Source: Limiplasma sp045540635 (GTDB taxonomy: Bacteria; Bacillota; Clostridia; Christensenellales; Aristaeellaceae). Taken from it: a DNA stretch of 64,000 nt. The stretch spans positions 19,733 to 83,732 of the forward strand of contig JAZQHO010000213.1 of NCBI GenBank assembly GCA_045540635.1, in the 5' to 3' direction. The stretch's first letter is position 1. Each line of letters starts with the position of its first letter. Below the pieces are notes generated by a model. That model did no database searches and had not been told where the DNA came from. It saw nothing but the letters and a program-made list of their open reading frames with translations. Position numbers and translations under genes: made by a program. Positions 55,862 to 64,000 of the stretch are shown here, piece after piece.

Positions 55862-57673
55862 ATGCATCTGCTACCCAAACCAAAGAAACTGATACAGAAG
55901 GAAGGTACGCTCTGCCTGAGCTATACCACCCGGATCGTACTGATGCCCAGAGTCCGTCAGGCGATGACCGCTGCCCGCATGCTGCAGGAGGAGCTGGAGC
56001 GTTTTGCCGGTGTAACGGTTGAGATCATCTGCGGCGAGCCCGCGCCGGGCGACATTCTGCTGGATGCTGACGCTGGTTCCGGCGAAGGCTACTGGATCAC
56101 CATCGACAGGGAGAGTGTCCGCATCTGCGGCTGCAGCGAAGCAGGACTTTTCTACGGCGTGCAGACCCTTCGGCAGATCGTGCGCCGGAGCGGAGCCGTG
56201 CTGCCCTACCTCAGCATAGAGGACGAACCGGTCTTTGCCCGCCGCGGCTTCTACCACGACTGTACCCGTGGCCGCACGCCCACGCTCTGCTGGCTGAAGC
56301 ACCTTGCCGATGAGGCATGCTTTTACAAGCTGAACCAGCTGCAGCTGTATGTGGAGCATACCTACTGCTTTGAGGCCGCCACCGAGATGTGGAGCGCAGG
56401 CGAAGCGCTGACGGCACAGGAGATTATGGAGTTTGACGATTACTGCGCCCAGCGGCACATTGAGCTGGTACCCTCGCTGGCAAGCTTCGGGCATCTGTTT
56501 GAGCTGCTGAACACCAAAACATGGTGCCACCTGTGCGAGCTGCATGAGGCGGGTGAGATGGACTCCACCATGCCCTACCGCATGGCGCACCATACGCTGG
56601 ATATCTCCAACCCCGAAGCCCTCAGCCTGATGGAGCGGCTTCTGAAGGAATTTATGGCGCTCTTCCGTTCCCGCCGCTTCAACATCTGCGCAGATGAAAC
56701 CTTCGATCTGGGCAAGGGGCGCGGCAGGGAGGCCATGGAGGCCGTCGGTGAAGGGGCTTACTACATCGGCTTTGTGGAGAAGCTCTGCCGCATTATTTCG
56801 GATGCGGGTCGGCAGCCCATGTTCTGGGGCGATATCGTGGTCATGCATCCGGAGGCGCTCAGCCGTCTGCCCAAGGACAGCATCTGCCTGAACTGGGGCT
56901 ATTCGCCAGATGTGGACGAAAAAGCATCCCGCCTGCTGGCAGAGGCCGGAGCCGTACAGTATGTGTGCCCCGGCGTAGGCGGCTGGAACCGCATTATGAA
57001 CCGTTTGCCCGACAGCTATCAAAACATTTCCCGCATGGCTGCCTACGGACGCAGATACGGCGCTGTAGGCCTGCTCAACACCGACTGGGGCGACTACGGA
57101 CACATCAACGATCCACGTTTCTCCCTGCCGGGTATGATCATGGGTGCACACTACAGCTGGAGTGCCGAAGAGTTCCCCTTTGAGGAATTCTGCAAAGCTG
57201 TTTCCCGCCTTGCCTATCTGGATGGCACCGGCAGCTGTGTTGGTCTGCTTGCAGAGCTGCAGGGCTGTGATATATGCAGCTGGTGGCATCTTGTACAGTA
57301 CCGGGAGCATGTGCTTGGGCGTGCGGATGAAGGCCACGGCGACACCCTTGCAGGGCTGGACGGCTCTGCCATTCGGGCGGCCAACCGGCGTGCAGCCAAC
57401 GTTTCGCAGAAGCTGGCTGCCCTCATCTCCGGCATGGATACCACCACCCGCAGCATGCTGCACCTGTGGCAGCTGGCCTGCGAAGGCATTCAGGTCTGGA
57501 ACCTGACCGGCGAAGCTGTTTCGGCAAAGCGGCGGGATACAGAGCTTGCCCAGCGTCTGGAGCGCTGGCTGCGGCACTACGAGCAGCAGTGGCAGCAGGT
57601 GAGTAAGCCCTCCGAGCTTTGGCGCATCCGTGAAATGGTGCGCTGGTACGCCCGTCAGTTGCGCACGATCTGA
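55862..57673 (+). CDS. GH20-type beta-N-acetylhexosaminidase, intracellular
   Basis: 603 residues, no signal peptide. An N-terminal GH20b-like domain (about 1-120) precedes the barrel, which starts at IEDEPVFARRGFYHDCTRGRTP. The catalytic Asp-Glu pair is NICADETFDLG (D278-E279). LNWGYSPD and NTDWGDYG are later conserved barrel blocks. GH20 enzymes remove terminal GlcNAc or GalNAc from glycans such as mucin or milk oligosaccharides. AAAAGGAGAATGACC precedes the ATG at 55862. The gene follows the terminator of the pilus operon. Confidence 0.83.
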   Translation: MHLLPKPKKLIQKEGTLCLSYTTRIVLMPRVRQAMTAARMLQEELERFAGVTVEIICGEPAPGDILLDADAGSGEGYWITIDRESVRICGCSEAGLFYGVQTLRQIVRRSGAVLPYLSIEDEPVFARRGFYHDCTRGRTPTLCWLKHLADEACFYKLNQLQLYVEHTYCFEAATEMWSAGEALTAQEIMEFDDYCAQRHIELVPSLASFGHLFELLNTKTWCHLCELHEAGEMDSTMPYRMAHHTLDISNPEALSLMERLLKEFMALFRSRRFNICADETFDLGKGRGREAMEAVGEGAYYIGFVEKLCRIISDAGRQPMFWGDIVVMHPEALSRLPKDSICLNWGYSPDVDEKASRLLAEAGAVQYVCPGVGGWNRIMNRLPDSYQNISRMAAYGRRYGAVGLLNTDWGDYGHINDPRFSLPGMIMGAHYSWSAEEFPFEEFCKAVSRLAYLDGTGSCVGLLAELQGCDICSWWHLVQYREHVLGRADEGHGDTLAGLDGSAIRAANRRAANVSQKLAALISGMDTTTRSMLHLWQLACEGIQVWNLTGEAVSAKRRDTELAQRLERWLRHYEQQWQQVSKPSELWRIREMVRWYARQLRTI

Positions 57674-57710
57674 CGCTCCCCCATCATTCCGCAAACAGGA
57701 GGGATCCTAT

Positions 57711-59072
57711 ATGAACCCCACCCGGCTGGCTGCCCTCAAGCTGGAGGAGCTGGTCTCCGGCACACACCAATGCACCTGCGGACGGCTGCACAGCGTACCA
57801 CTGCAATTCGTGCGTGTAGGGCGGAACGCAGTGGAGGCGCTTCCGGAGGCACTGCACACCATCGGCTGCCACAAGCCCTATGTGGTGGCGGACCCCAACA
57901 CCAGCCGCGCCGCATGGGACAAGGTGCGCACTGTACTGGAGAAAAACGGTATCCCCTATGTTTTCTACTGCCTGCATGCCCCGCAGCCGGAGCCGGATGA
58001 ACACACCGTCGGTGAGATCTGCATGCATTCCGATCCCTCCTGCGATGCTGTGCTTGCGCTGGGCTCCGGCGTGATCAACGACTGCTGCAAGGTATTTGCC
58101 CACGCAGCCGGCAAACCGCAGGTGATCGTGGGCACTGCCCCCTCCATGGACGGCTACGCCTCCAACTGTGCCTCCATGATCGTGGATCGCGTCAAGACAA
58201 CGCTCTACAGCAGCTGTCCTGCGGCCATCATTGCCGATACCATGATCATGAAGGATACCCCCGAGCGTATGCTGCGGGCAGGGCTGGGCGATATGCTGGC
58301 AAAGCATATCGCGCTCTGTGAGTGGCGCATCGCCCATCTGATCACCGGCGAATACTACTGTGAGGAAATCGCAGCGTTGATGCGCAGCACGCTGGAGCGC
58401 ATCATGGCGGCAGCGCCCCGATTGATGGAGCGGGATCCCGAAGTGATCGGCACCATCGCCGAGGGTTTGATCCTCTCCGGCATCGCCATTGCCTTTGCCG
58501 GTGTCTCCCGGCCCGCCTCCGGTCAGGAGCATTATTTCTCGCATGTGTGGGAGATGTTTGCGCTGGACAGGGGGCTGCCCAACGAGCTGCACGGTATTCA
58601 GGTGGGCGTTGGCACGCTTTTGTGCCTGCAGATCTACCGCCATCTTCGCCGGTATACCCCTGATGCCGCAGCAGCGCTGCAAGCGGTGGCTGCCTTCGAT
58701 ACAGCCCGCTGGGAGCAGGAGATGCGCCGCATCTACGGCGGTGCCGCCGAAAAACTGATCGAAGCCGAGTACACCCTCTGGCACAAAAACGATCCGGCGC
58801 TCCACAGGCAGCGGCTGAGCCGCATCGTTGACAGCTGGCCGCAGATCTGCGAGGCAATGGATACCCTGCCGGACGCGGACAACATCCGTGCGCTGATGCA
58901 GCACACCGGCATGCCCACCCTGCCCGGGGAAATCGGTCAAAGCCCGCAGGATGTGGCGGATGCACTCACAACAGCCCGCAACACCCGCGATAAGTACCTG
59001 ACCGGTTCGCTTCTGTGGGATCTGGGCTTGCTGGAGACCTTTGCTGCCCAGCTGGCAGCCGCTGCAGATTGA
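57711..59072 (+). CDS. sn-glycerol-1-phosphate dehydrogenase (AraM/EgsA family)
   Basis: 453 residues. The NAD-binding block ALGSGVINDCCKVFAHA and the metal-binding Asp/His region (APSMDGYASN, HIALCEWRIAH and SGQEHYFSHVWEM) match AraM-type enzymes. They reduce dihydroxyacetone phosphate to sn-glycerol-1-phosphate, best known from Archaea and B. subtilis AraM. It follows the GH20 gene after 37 bases with its own AGGAGG, so both are likely co-transcribed. No arabinose genes are nearby. What the product serves here is unknown. Confidence 0.87.
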   Translation: MNPTRLAALKLEELVSGTHQCTCGRLHSVPLQFVRVGRNAVEALPEALHTIGCHKPYVVADPNTSRAAWDKVRTVLEKNGIPYVFYCLHAPQPEPDEHTVGEICMHSDPSCDAVLALGSGVINDCCKVFAHAAGKPQVIVGTAPSMDGYASNCASMIVDRVKTTLYSSCPAAIIADTMIMKDTPERMLRAGLGDMLAKHIALCEWRIAHLITGEYYCEEIAALMRSTLERIMAAAPRLMERDPEVIGTIAEGLILSGIAIAFAGVSRPASGQEHYFSHVWEMFALDRGLPNELHGIQVGVGTLLCLQIYRHLRRYTPDAAAALQAVAAFDTARWEQEMRRIYGGAAEKLIEAEYTLWHKNDPALHRQRLSRIVDSWPQICEAMDTLPDADNIRALMQHTGMPTLPGEIGQSPQDVADALTTARNTRDKYLTGSLLWDLGLLETFAAQLAAAAD

Positions 59073-59101
59073 TGCGGAAAACAGCCTCAACCCTTATGCA
59101 G

Positions 59102-59138
59102 CAGGCGGTTTCGTCAAAAACCACCTGTTTTTTATTTG
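59102..59138 (+). terminator. Terminator after the glycerol-1-phosphate dehydrogenase gene
   Basis: CAGGCGGTTT with AAACCACCTG (one bulge each side) is followed by TTTTTT. Confidence 0.7.
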
Positions 59139-59171
59139 TCCCCTTTGTTCAAACAATGACCTGAATGGCGA

Positions 59172-59200
59172 TTGTTCCCAGCGCAGGATTGATGGATAAT
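59172..59200 (+). promoter_or_regulatory. Promoter of the second ATP-grasp gene
   Basis: TTGTTC, 17 bases, GATAAT, about 50 bases before the start codon. A small hairpin (AAACCT/AGGTTT, 59214-59227) sits in the leader. Confidence 0.6.
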
Positions 59201-59251
59201 GAAGGCGGGTGGAAACCTGTAAGGTTTTCGAGTATCAACGGAAGGAGATGA

Positions 59252-60430
59252 ATGGTTGATATGAAGAACTTCGTTTTCATTTCCCCCAACTACCCCGAGA
59301 ATTACTGGCAGTTCTGCCGTGCGCTGAAACAACGCGGTCTGCGGGTGCTCGGCATTGGCGATGTGGCACGGGAAAGCCTGCGCCATGAGCTGCAGGAGAG
59401 CCTGGACGGCTATGTTCAGGTAAGCTCCCTGCACAGCTACGAAGAGGTACACAAGGCAGTGGCAGGCTTTGCGGCTGAGTATGGCCCCATCGACTGGCTG
59501 GAGAGCAACAACGAATACTGGCTGGAGCAGGATGCCCGTCTGCGCAGCGAATTTGCCATCGAAACCGGCTTTACCACCGCAGACATGCCGCAGATCCGCA
59601 GAAAATCTCTGATGAAGGCCTGCTATCAGCGGGCAGGAGTGCCGGTGCCCCGTTGCCATCTGGTGGATAACCTCAAGGGCTGCACCGCCTTTGCCCGTGA
59701 GGTGGACTACCCGGTGATCATCAAGCCGGATAACGGACACGGTATCACCGATGCCTGCAAAGTAAAAAACGATGCAGAACTGGAAGCGTTTCTGGATACC
59801 TGCGACCCTGCCACCCCGTGGCTGATGGAGGAGTTTGTACGCGGCGAGGTCAACTCGTACGATGCTATCATCGATGAGTACGGCGAGCCGCTGTACGAGA
59901 CAGGCATGGTCACACCCATGTCCATTATGGATATCGTCAGCAACAACGACAACGCCATCTACTACGTGGTGGATCAGCTGGCGCAGGATGTACGGGATGC
60001 CGGGCGGGCGGTGGCCAGAAGCTTCGGTGTACGAAGCCGCTTCGTACATTTTGAGTTTTTCCGCATCACGCAGGATCATCCCGGTCTGGGCAGCGAAGGG
60101 CAGATCGTAGCGCTGGAGGTGGGCATGTGCCCCTGCGGCGGCTACGCCCTTGACATGATGAACTACGCCGCCTCTGTGGATGTATACGCTATCTGGGCGG
60201 ATATGATCTGCGGCAGCACGGCTGTCGTACAGGCCGCCACCCCGGCCTTCTGCGCTTTTGTGGGCCGTAAGGCGGGCAGACGCTTCCTGATCGGCCACGA
60301 CAGGCTGGTGGGCAAGTACAGCCCGCACCTCAAGCTTGCCGAAGCCGGTGAAAGCAGCCGGTATATCGGGCTTTTTCCGAACGAGGAAGGCATGGATGCC
60401 TTCTACACCGATGCCCTCTGGTGCGAATGA
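59252..60430 (+). CDS. ATP-grasp carboxylate-amine ligase family protein
   Basis: 392 residues. The N-terminal preATP-grasp domain (about 1-100) is followed by the ATP-grasp core: PVIIKPDNGHG (ATP-binding Lys and Gly-rich loop), WLMEEFVRGEVNSYDAIID (adenine-binding hinge and Glu/Asp), and FVHFEFFRI ... VALEVGMCPCGG (metal ligands, in place of the usual E-x-N). Such enzymes join a carboxylate to an amine, as in dipeptide or D-Ala-D-X ligases. The acceptor is unknown, and it is monocistronic. ATG 59252 with GGAG four bases before it, or ATG 59261, are both possible. Confidence 0.78.
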   Translation: MVDMKNFVFISPNYPENYWQFCRALKQRGLRVLGIGDVARESLRHELQESLDGYVQVSSLHSYEEVHKAVAGFAAEYGPIDWLESNNEYWLEQDARLRSEFAIETGFTTADMPQIRRKSLMKACYQRAGVPVPRCHLVDNLKGCTAFAREVDYPVIIKPDNGHGITDACKVKNDAELEAFLDTCDPATPWLMEEFVRGEVNSYDAIIDEYGEPLYETGMVTPMSIMDIVSNNDNAIYYVVDQLAQDVRDAGRAVARSFGVRSRFVHFEFFRITQDHPGLGSEGQIVALEVGMCPCGGYALDMMNYAASVDVYAIWADMICGSTAVVQAATPAFCAFVGRKAGRRFLIGHDRLVGKYSPHLKLAEAGESSRYIGLFPNEEGMDAFYTDALWCE

Positions 60431-60442
60431 GAGCAAAAAGTA

Positions 60443-60486
60443 CAGCTTCTGTGGTATTTATTCACCGCAGAAGCTTTGTTTTTATT
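60443..60486 (+). terminator. Terminator of the second ATP-grasp gene
   Basis: AGCTTCTGTGGT pairs with ACCGCAGAAGCT (one G-U), followed by TTGTTTTTATT. Confidence 0.85.
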
Positions 60487-60572
60487 CTGTACAAGTCTTT
60501 CAATTTATGGTAATATAATGTATAGAAATACATGTGTTTTTCCATATTTGACCGGTAGCACGCCCCTATGGG

Positions 60573-60601
60573 TTTACAACCAAAGAAAAAATAGGTACAA
60601 T
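60573..60601 (+). promoter_or_regulatory. Promoter of the SH3/FN3-repeat protein gene
   Basis: TTTACA, 17 bases, TACAAT, about 95 bases before the start. A separate TATAAT near 60514-60519 may be another promoter. The leader contains small hairpins TGGGA/TCCCA (60612-60630) and CCCTG/CAGGG (60656-60671), with no recognised riboswitch. Confidence 0.6.
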
Positions 60602-60696
60602 ATTGTCGAAGATGGGAAGAATTGATCCCAGCGATCCGTTTTGTACCATGTATACCCCTGCCGCGACAGGGTGCCACGAGGAAGGAGACCTCCACA

Positions 60697-63600
60697 ATGA
60701 AACGATGGTTAGCAGCACTTATGGCTATGATGCTCTTTCTGCTGCCTGCCGTATCCATGGCAGCTGAATATGCAACGATCACAGGCGGCTGGCTGCGATT
60801 GCGCACCTATCCCTCCTATGATTCTCAAACGGTTGCAAGCTACTACACTGGAACAAAGGTGGAGGTACTGGGCACATCCGGCGACTGGTACCATGTGCGC
60901 CTCAGTGATGGCAACAGTGGTTATATGCACCGTGATTATCTCACGCTGTCCGAATCCTCTTCTGCCGGCAACGGCACAGAGAACGGCAGCACCGCCACAG
61001 AAGGCGCAAATGCCACAGTGGTCAGCAGCAATGGCTACGGCGTACGTTTGCGCATGGGCCCCGGCACCAGCTACCGGATCATTCGCAGCTTTCCCGTAGG
61101 TACCCCAGTGGCTGTTATCCAGCGCGGTACATACTGGTCCAAGGTAAAAGTCGGCAGCTACACCGGCTACATGATGAGCCAGTTCCTGTCCGTCAACAGC
61201 AGCACTTACACCGGTGATGCGGGAAATGCTTCCGGCGAGAGCGGAAGCAACAGCGATAATGGTCAAAACGGCAGTACAGACAACAGCAGTACAGATTCAG
61301 GCAGCAACAACGATCCCGTCACCTTTATCGGCGATGCCACCATCTGGTCCGGCAATGGCTGCGGCGTTCGTCTGCGCTCCGGCCCCGGCACCGAGTACAG
61401 CAAGATCGGCGTGTACAGCGTGGGCACCAAGGTAAAGCTTATCACCAAGGGTGCTGTGTGGGATTATGTGCAGGTCGGCAGCCGCCGCGGCTACATGATG
61501 AATGAATTTCTGCTCTACAACGACCACTATACCGTTACAGGCGTTTCCATCAACAATCTGAAGCCTGTGGTGGGCAATGTGCTGGCTGTACAGAGCATAA
61601 CCCCCTCCAGCGCCACCGTCACCTACGAATGGCTGGTGCGGTCTGCCAGCGGCAAAGAGACCGTCAAGGGTACTTCTGCAGCCTATTTAGTCACCGATGA
61701 GGACGCAGGGGCAACCATCCGTCTGCGCATTACCGGTACAGGCAACTACAAGGGCACAGTCCACAGCAAATCCACAGAAGCGGTGGTCAAGACCGGCTCC
61801 GTGGATGATCTGACTCTCAACATCCTCAATCCCTATGTGGGCGATCTGCTCAAGCCCGTTATCACGCCTGCCGATGCCACCGTCACCTATTCATGGACGG
61901 TGGACGGCAAAGAAAAGAGCACCCGCTCCTCCTATACCGTGCACAAGAACGATCTGGGCAAGACCATCACCCTGACGGTAACGGGTCAGCATCCCTTCAA
62001 CGGCGAACGTTCCGTTACCACTCAGCCTGTCAAGGCCATGGAAGCCCCAGTGGTGGAAACCACCGGTCTGCCCACCGGTCAGTTCCAGATGAGCTACACC
62101 ACACAGCTTTCCGCCATTGGCGGCGGCGAGCTCAAGTGGAGCATCATCAAGGGTGCACTGCCCATAGGCCTTGCTCTGGATCAGCGGGGCATCATCAGCG
62201 GCACACCTACCGAATGCGGCACAAAAACCTTTACAGTACAGGTAAGCAACAGCGTCGGCAAAGATACCCGAGAGCTTCAGTTGACCATCAACGGGGTCAT
62301 GGTTTCCATGCCCACCATCGACGGTGTAGTGGTTCCCACCGGCGGCGGACAAGCCGTTACTGCCATCACTCCTACCGAACAGTATACCGGCACCGTTACA
62401 TGGATGCCCGAGCTGACGGATGGTGTATTTGCCCCCTCCACGGTCTATACCGCGGTCATCAGCCTTACCGCCAAGCCCAACTATACCTTTACAGGCCTCG
62501 CGCCAAACTATTTCAACGTCAGCGGCAGTAACGGCACAAGCTGCACCATTGGCAGCGACGGCAGCATCGCCACCGTTACCGCCACCTTCCCTGCCACCGC
62601 AGCAATGAGCGCTGCCAAGCTGGAAACACCCGTCATCACCGGTATCGTGATGCAGGATGATGCATGGGTCATCAACTGGACGAAAGTCGAAAACGCCAGC
62701 GGATACATGCTGCGCATCTGCGACCAGTACTGGATCGGTTGCTCCACCAACAGCTATATATTGGATGGGGTGCCCGCCAGCGGTACCTATCAGGTCTTTG
62801 CCACCGGCGACAACAAAAACTACGGCGACAGCGATATATCCGATTATGTATTCACGCTGCCGGTCGCTATTCCGCTCAATGCCCCCACCGGGGTCACGAT
62901 CGGCCAGAGCGGCGATAGCTGGCTGCTGAGCTGGCAGCCTGTTGCCAACGCCGTCTCCTACCGGGTACGCAAGGTTGGCGATCCGGCAGGCTGGCAGAGC
63001 GTGAGCAAAACCGATTATGCATTGACAACCCAGCCCCAGAGCGGGGATCAGTTTGAAGTGATCGCCACAGGCGACGGCGTATTGTATGCCGACAGCCCCG
63101 CCACCACCTACACCTACACCGTACCGGTGGTCAAACTGGCTCCCCCTGCCGAGCTGACCATCACCGAGACAGATGGTGTCTGGAAGGCTGAGTGGAGCAG
63201 CGTGGCCAACGCCACCAGCTACCGCTTCGGCGACAGCCTCGGCAACTGGTATGCCTGCATGCAGCCCAGCTTCGTCTTTGCCGGCGAACCCGCAACTGGC
63301 ATTTACCGCGTATACGCCGCAGGCGATGGCGTTGCCTATATCGACAGCGATGTATGCCAGTGCGTTTATGCCCAAGAAGGCTACCCTGAACCGAAGCAGC
63401 TGCCCGCCCCCACCAACCTTGGCATACAGGAGGAGGATGGCGTATGGATCGCTTCTTGGGATGAGGTACCCAATGCCGTGGGCTACCGCCTGCGCCAAAG
63501 CGATGAGCCTTGGGTCGAATGCCCGGAAAACCGCTACACCTTCTCTGAACGTCCCACAAAGACTGAATATTTCGTCTATGCCGTGGGCGATGGTCTGGAC

Positions 63601-63966
63601 TTTATCAACAGCCCGGAGAGCAGCTTCGTTCTGAATGTACCCACTGCGCCGCAGCCGCTTCCCGCACCCGCAAGTCTGACCATTCAGGAGCAGAACGGCG
63701 AATGGATCGCCATCTGGCCCGCCGTGCCCAATGCCACCGGCTATTGCTTCCGTATCGGGACCGATCTGCAGGTCATCTGTGAGGATCCTTACTACTCCTT
63801 CCCATGGATACCCAACACGGCGCGCTATGAGGTCTGCGCCCTTGGCGACGAGATCTACTACACTGACAGCCCGTTTACCAGCCTCAGATACGCCGAGCCC
63901 GGCTTCGATATGGAGCTGGCGCCCAGTGTGACCGTAACAGAGCATCCCGCTACTGTTGAGGAATGA
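60697..63966 (+). CDS. Large secreted SH3 / Ig-like / FN3-like repeat protein
   Basis: 1089 residues. Signal peptide 1-22 (LLPAVSMAA). Three SH3-type domains at about 26-88, 110-170 and 210-278, each with GVRLRxGPGT- or WLRLRT-type opening and GYMM ending, joined by Ser/Gly/Asn linkers. Residues 279-445 form two Ig-like domains of about 80 residues. A He_PIG-type putative Ig domain (LPTGQFQMSYTTQLSAIGGG ... GIISGTPTECGTKTF) comes at about 450-530. After a linker, about five FN3-like repeats of 85 residues follow, each with P-x-x-L-x-I ... D-W/EW ... SYR pattern. It is a wall-associated surface protein, possibly adhesive. GAAGGAG precedes the ATG. Confidence 0.78.
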   Translation: MKRWLAALMAMMLFLLPAVSMAAEYATITGGWLRLRTYPSYDSQTVASYYTGTKVEVLGTSGDWYHVRLSDGNSGYMHRDYLTLSESSSAGNGTENGSTATEGANATVVSSNGYGVRLRMGPGTSYRIIRSFPVGTPVAVIQRGTYWSKVKVGSYTGYMMSQFLSVNSSTYTGDAGNASGESGSNSDNGQNGSTDNSSTDSGSNNDPVTFIGDATIWSGNGCGVRLRSGPGTEYSKIGVYSVGTKVKLITKGAVWDYVQVGSRRGYMMNEFLLYNDHYTVTGVSINNLKPVVGNVLAVQSITPSSATVTYEWLVRSASGKETVKGTSAAYLVTDEDAGATIRLRITGTGNYKGTVHSKSTEAVVKTGSVDDLTLNILNPYVGDLLKPVITPADATVTYSWTVDGKEKSTRSSYTVHKNDLGKTITLTVTGQHPFNGERSVTTQPVKAMEAPVVETTGLPTGQFQMSYTTQLSAIGGGELKWSIIKGALPIGLALDQRGIISGTPTECGTKTFTVQVSNSVGKDTRELQLTINGVMVSMPTIDGVVVPTGGGQAVTAITPTEQYTGTVTWMPELTDGVFAPSTVYTAVISLTAKPNYTFTGLAPNYFNVSGSNGTSCTIGSDGSIATVTATFPATAAMSAAKLETPVITGIVMQDDAWVINWTKVENASGYMLRICDQYWIGCSTNSYILDGVPASGTYQVFATGDNKNYGDSDISDYVFTLPVAIPLNAPTGVTIGQSGDSWLLSWQPVANAVSYRVRKVGDPAGWQSVSKTDYALTTQPQSGDQFEVIATGDGVLYADSPATTYTYTVPVVKLAPPAELTITETDGVWKAEWSSVANATSYRFGDSLGNWYACMQPSFVFAGEPATGIYRVYAAGDGVAYIDSDVCQCVYAQEGYPEPKQLPAPTNLGIQEEDGVWIASWDEVPNAVGYRLRQSDEPWVECPENRYTFSERPTKTEYFVYAVGDGLDFINSPESSFVLNVPTAPQPLPAPASLTIQEQNGEWIAIWPAVPNATGYCFRIGTDLQVICEDPYYSFPWIPNTARYEVCALGDEIYYTDSPFTSLRYAEPGFDMELAPSVTVTEHPATVEE

Positions 63967-64000
63967 ACCAACGCCCCCTCCGCACGCAGCATGCGGAGGG
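63967..64000 (+). terminator. Start of a terminator hairpin at the right edge
   Basis: CCCTCCGCA and TGCGGAGGG form a nine-base-pair stem around CGCAGCA. The window ends here, so a T run cannot be checked. Confidence 0.6.

Noticed and set aside
60520..60696. Cyclic-di-GMP riboswitch before the SH3/FN3-repeat gene
   Set aside because: Some short pieces look suggestive, but the conserved core (the CACGCACAGGGCAAACC type segment and the tetraloop receptor) is missing.

Overview
The window reads as chromosomal DNA of a moderately GC-rich gut Firmicute, most likely a Ruminococcaceae/Oscillospiraceae relative of Faecalibacterium, Gemmiger or Subdoligranulum. This rests on Clostridia-type families (clostripain peptidase, DUF368, DUF4860, HisZ plus short HisG, MscL with a zinc ribbon, ECF sigma/anti-sigma pair), a CIRCE-controlled groESL operon, polysaccharide-degrading enzymes and strong AGGAGG ribosome binding sites. 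The species is an inference. I see no prophage, transposase, integrase, rRNA or CRISPR array.

Left part (1-16 kb): the end of a GAF-like protein, tRNA-Val(GAC), a GH43 glycosidase, a GNAT acetyltransferase behind a leader peptide and terminator (probable attenuator), the ATPase YchF, a sugar-transfer-associated ATP-grasp protein, a secreted clostripain-like peptidase, a two-domain PPK2 polyphosphate kinase with a duplicated N-terminal extension, a PnuC-type transporter behind a second leader terminator, a YgjP-type metallopeptidase with a GNAT protein, a TasA-like secreted beta-helix protein and a DUF368 (undecaprenyl-phosphate translocase family) membrane protein.

Histidine block (15.8-24.2 kb, minus strand): one tightly overlapping operon, hisZ-hisG-hisD-hisC-hisB-hisH-hisA-hisF-hisIE-PHP histidinol phosphatase. 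It covers the whole route from PRPP and ATP to histidine and starts at a near-consensus promoter shared back-to-back with mscL. hisA runs 88 bases out of frame into hisF.

Middle (24-41 kb): MscL, a secreted SH3-repeat protein with a very acidic linker, an ECF sigma/anti-sigma pair, a four-gene Gld-like ABC transporter module (ATPase, permease, GldG-like protein, DUF4340 protein), an LCM-type methyltransferase, a minus-strand run of zinc-ribbon protein, TPM-domain protein, Tag glycosylase and AI-2E family permease, groES-groEL, and MutY.

Right part (41-64 kb): a 1144-residue secreted protein with about eleven Ig-like repeats and a DnaJ-like cysteine cluster, a GH74-type glycosidase without a signal peptide, an MmcQ/YjbR-GNAT fusion, malic enzyme, an MFS transporter, a seven-gene type IV pilus/type II secretion-like operon (transglutaminase, PilC/GspF, four small membrane proteins, PilT-like ATPase), a GH20 hexosaminidase followed by glycerol-1-phosphate dehydrogenase, a second ATP-grasp enzyme, and a large secreted SH3/FN3-repeat protein at the right edge.

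The most interesting loci are the divergent pilus-like operon, the two leader terminators (before the GNAT gene and before pnuC), the repeat-built secreted proteins and the long hisA/hisF overlap.
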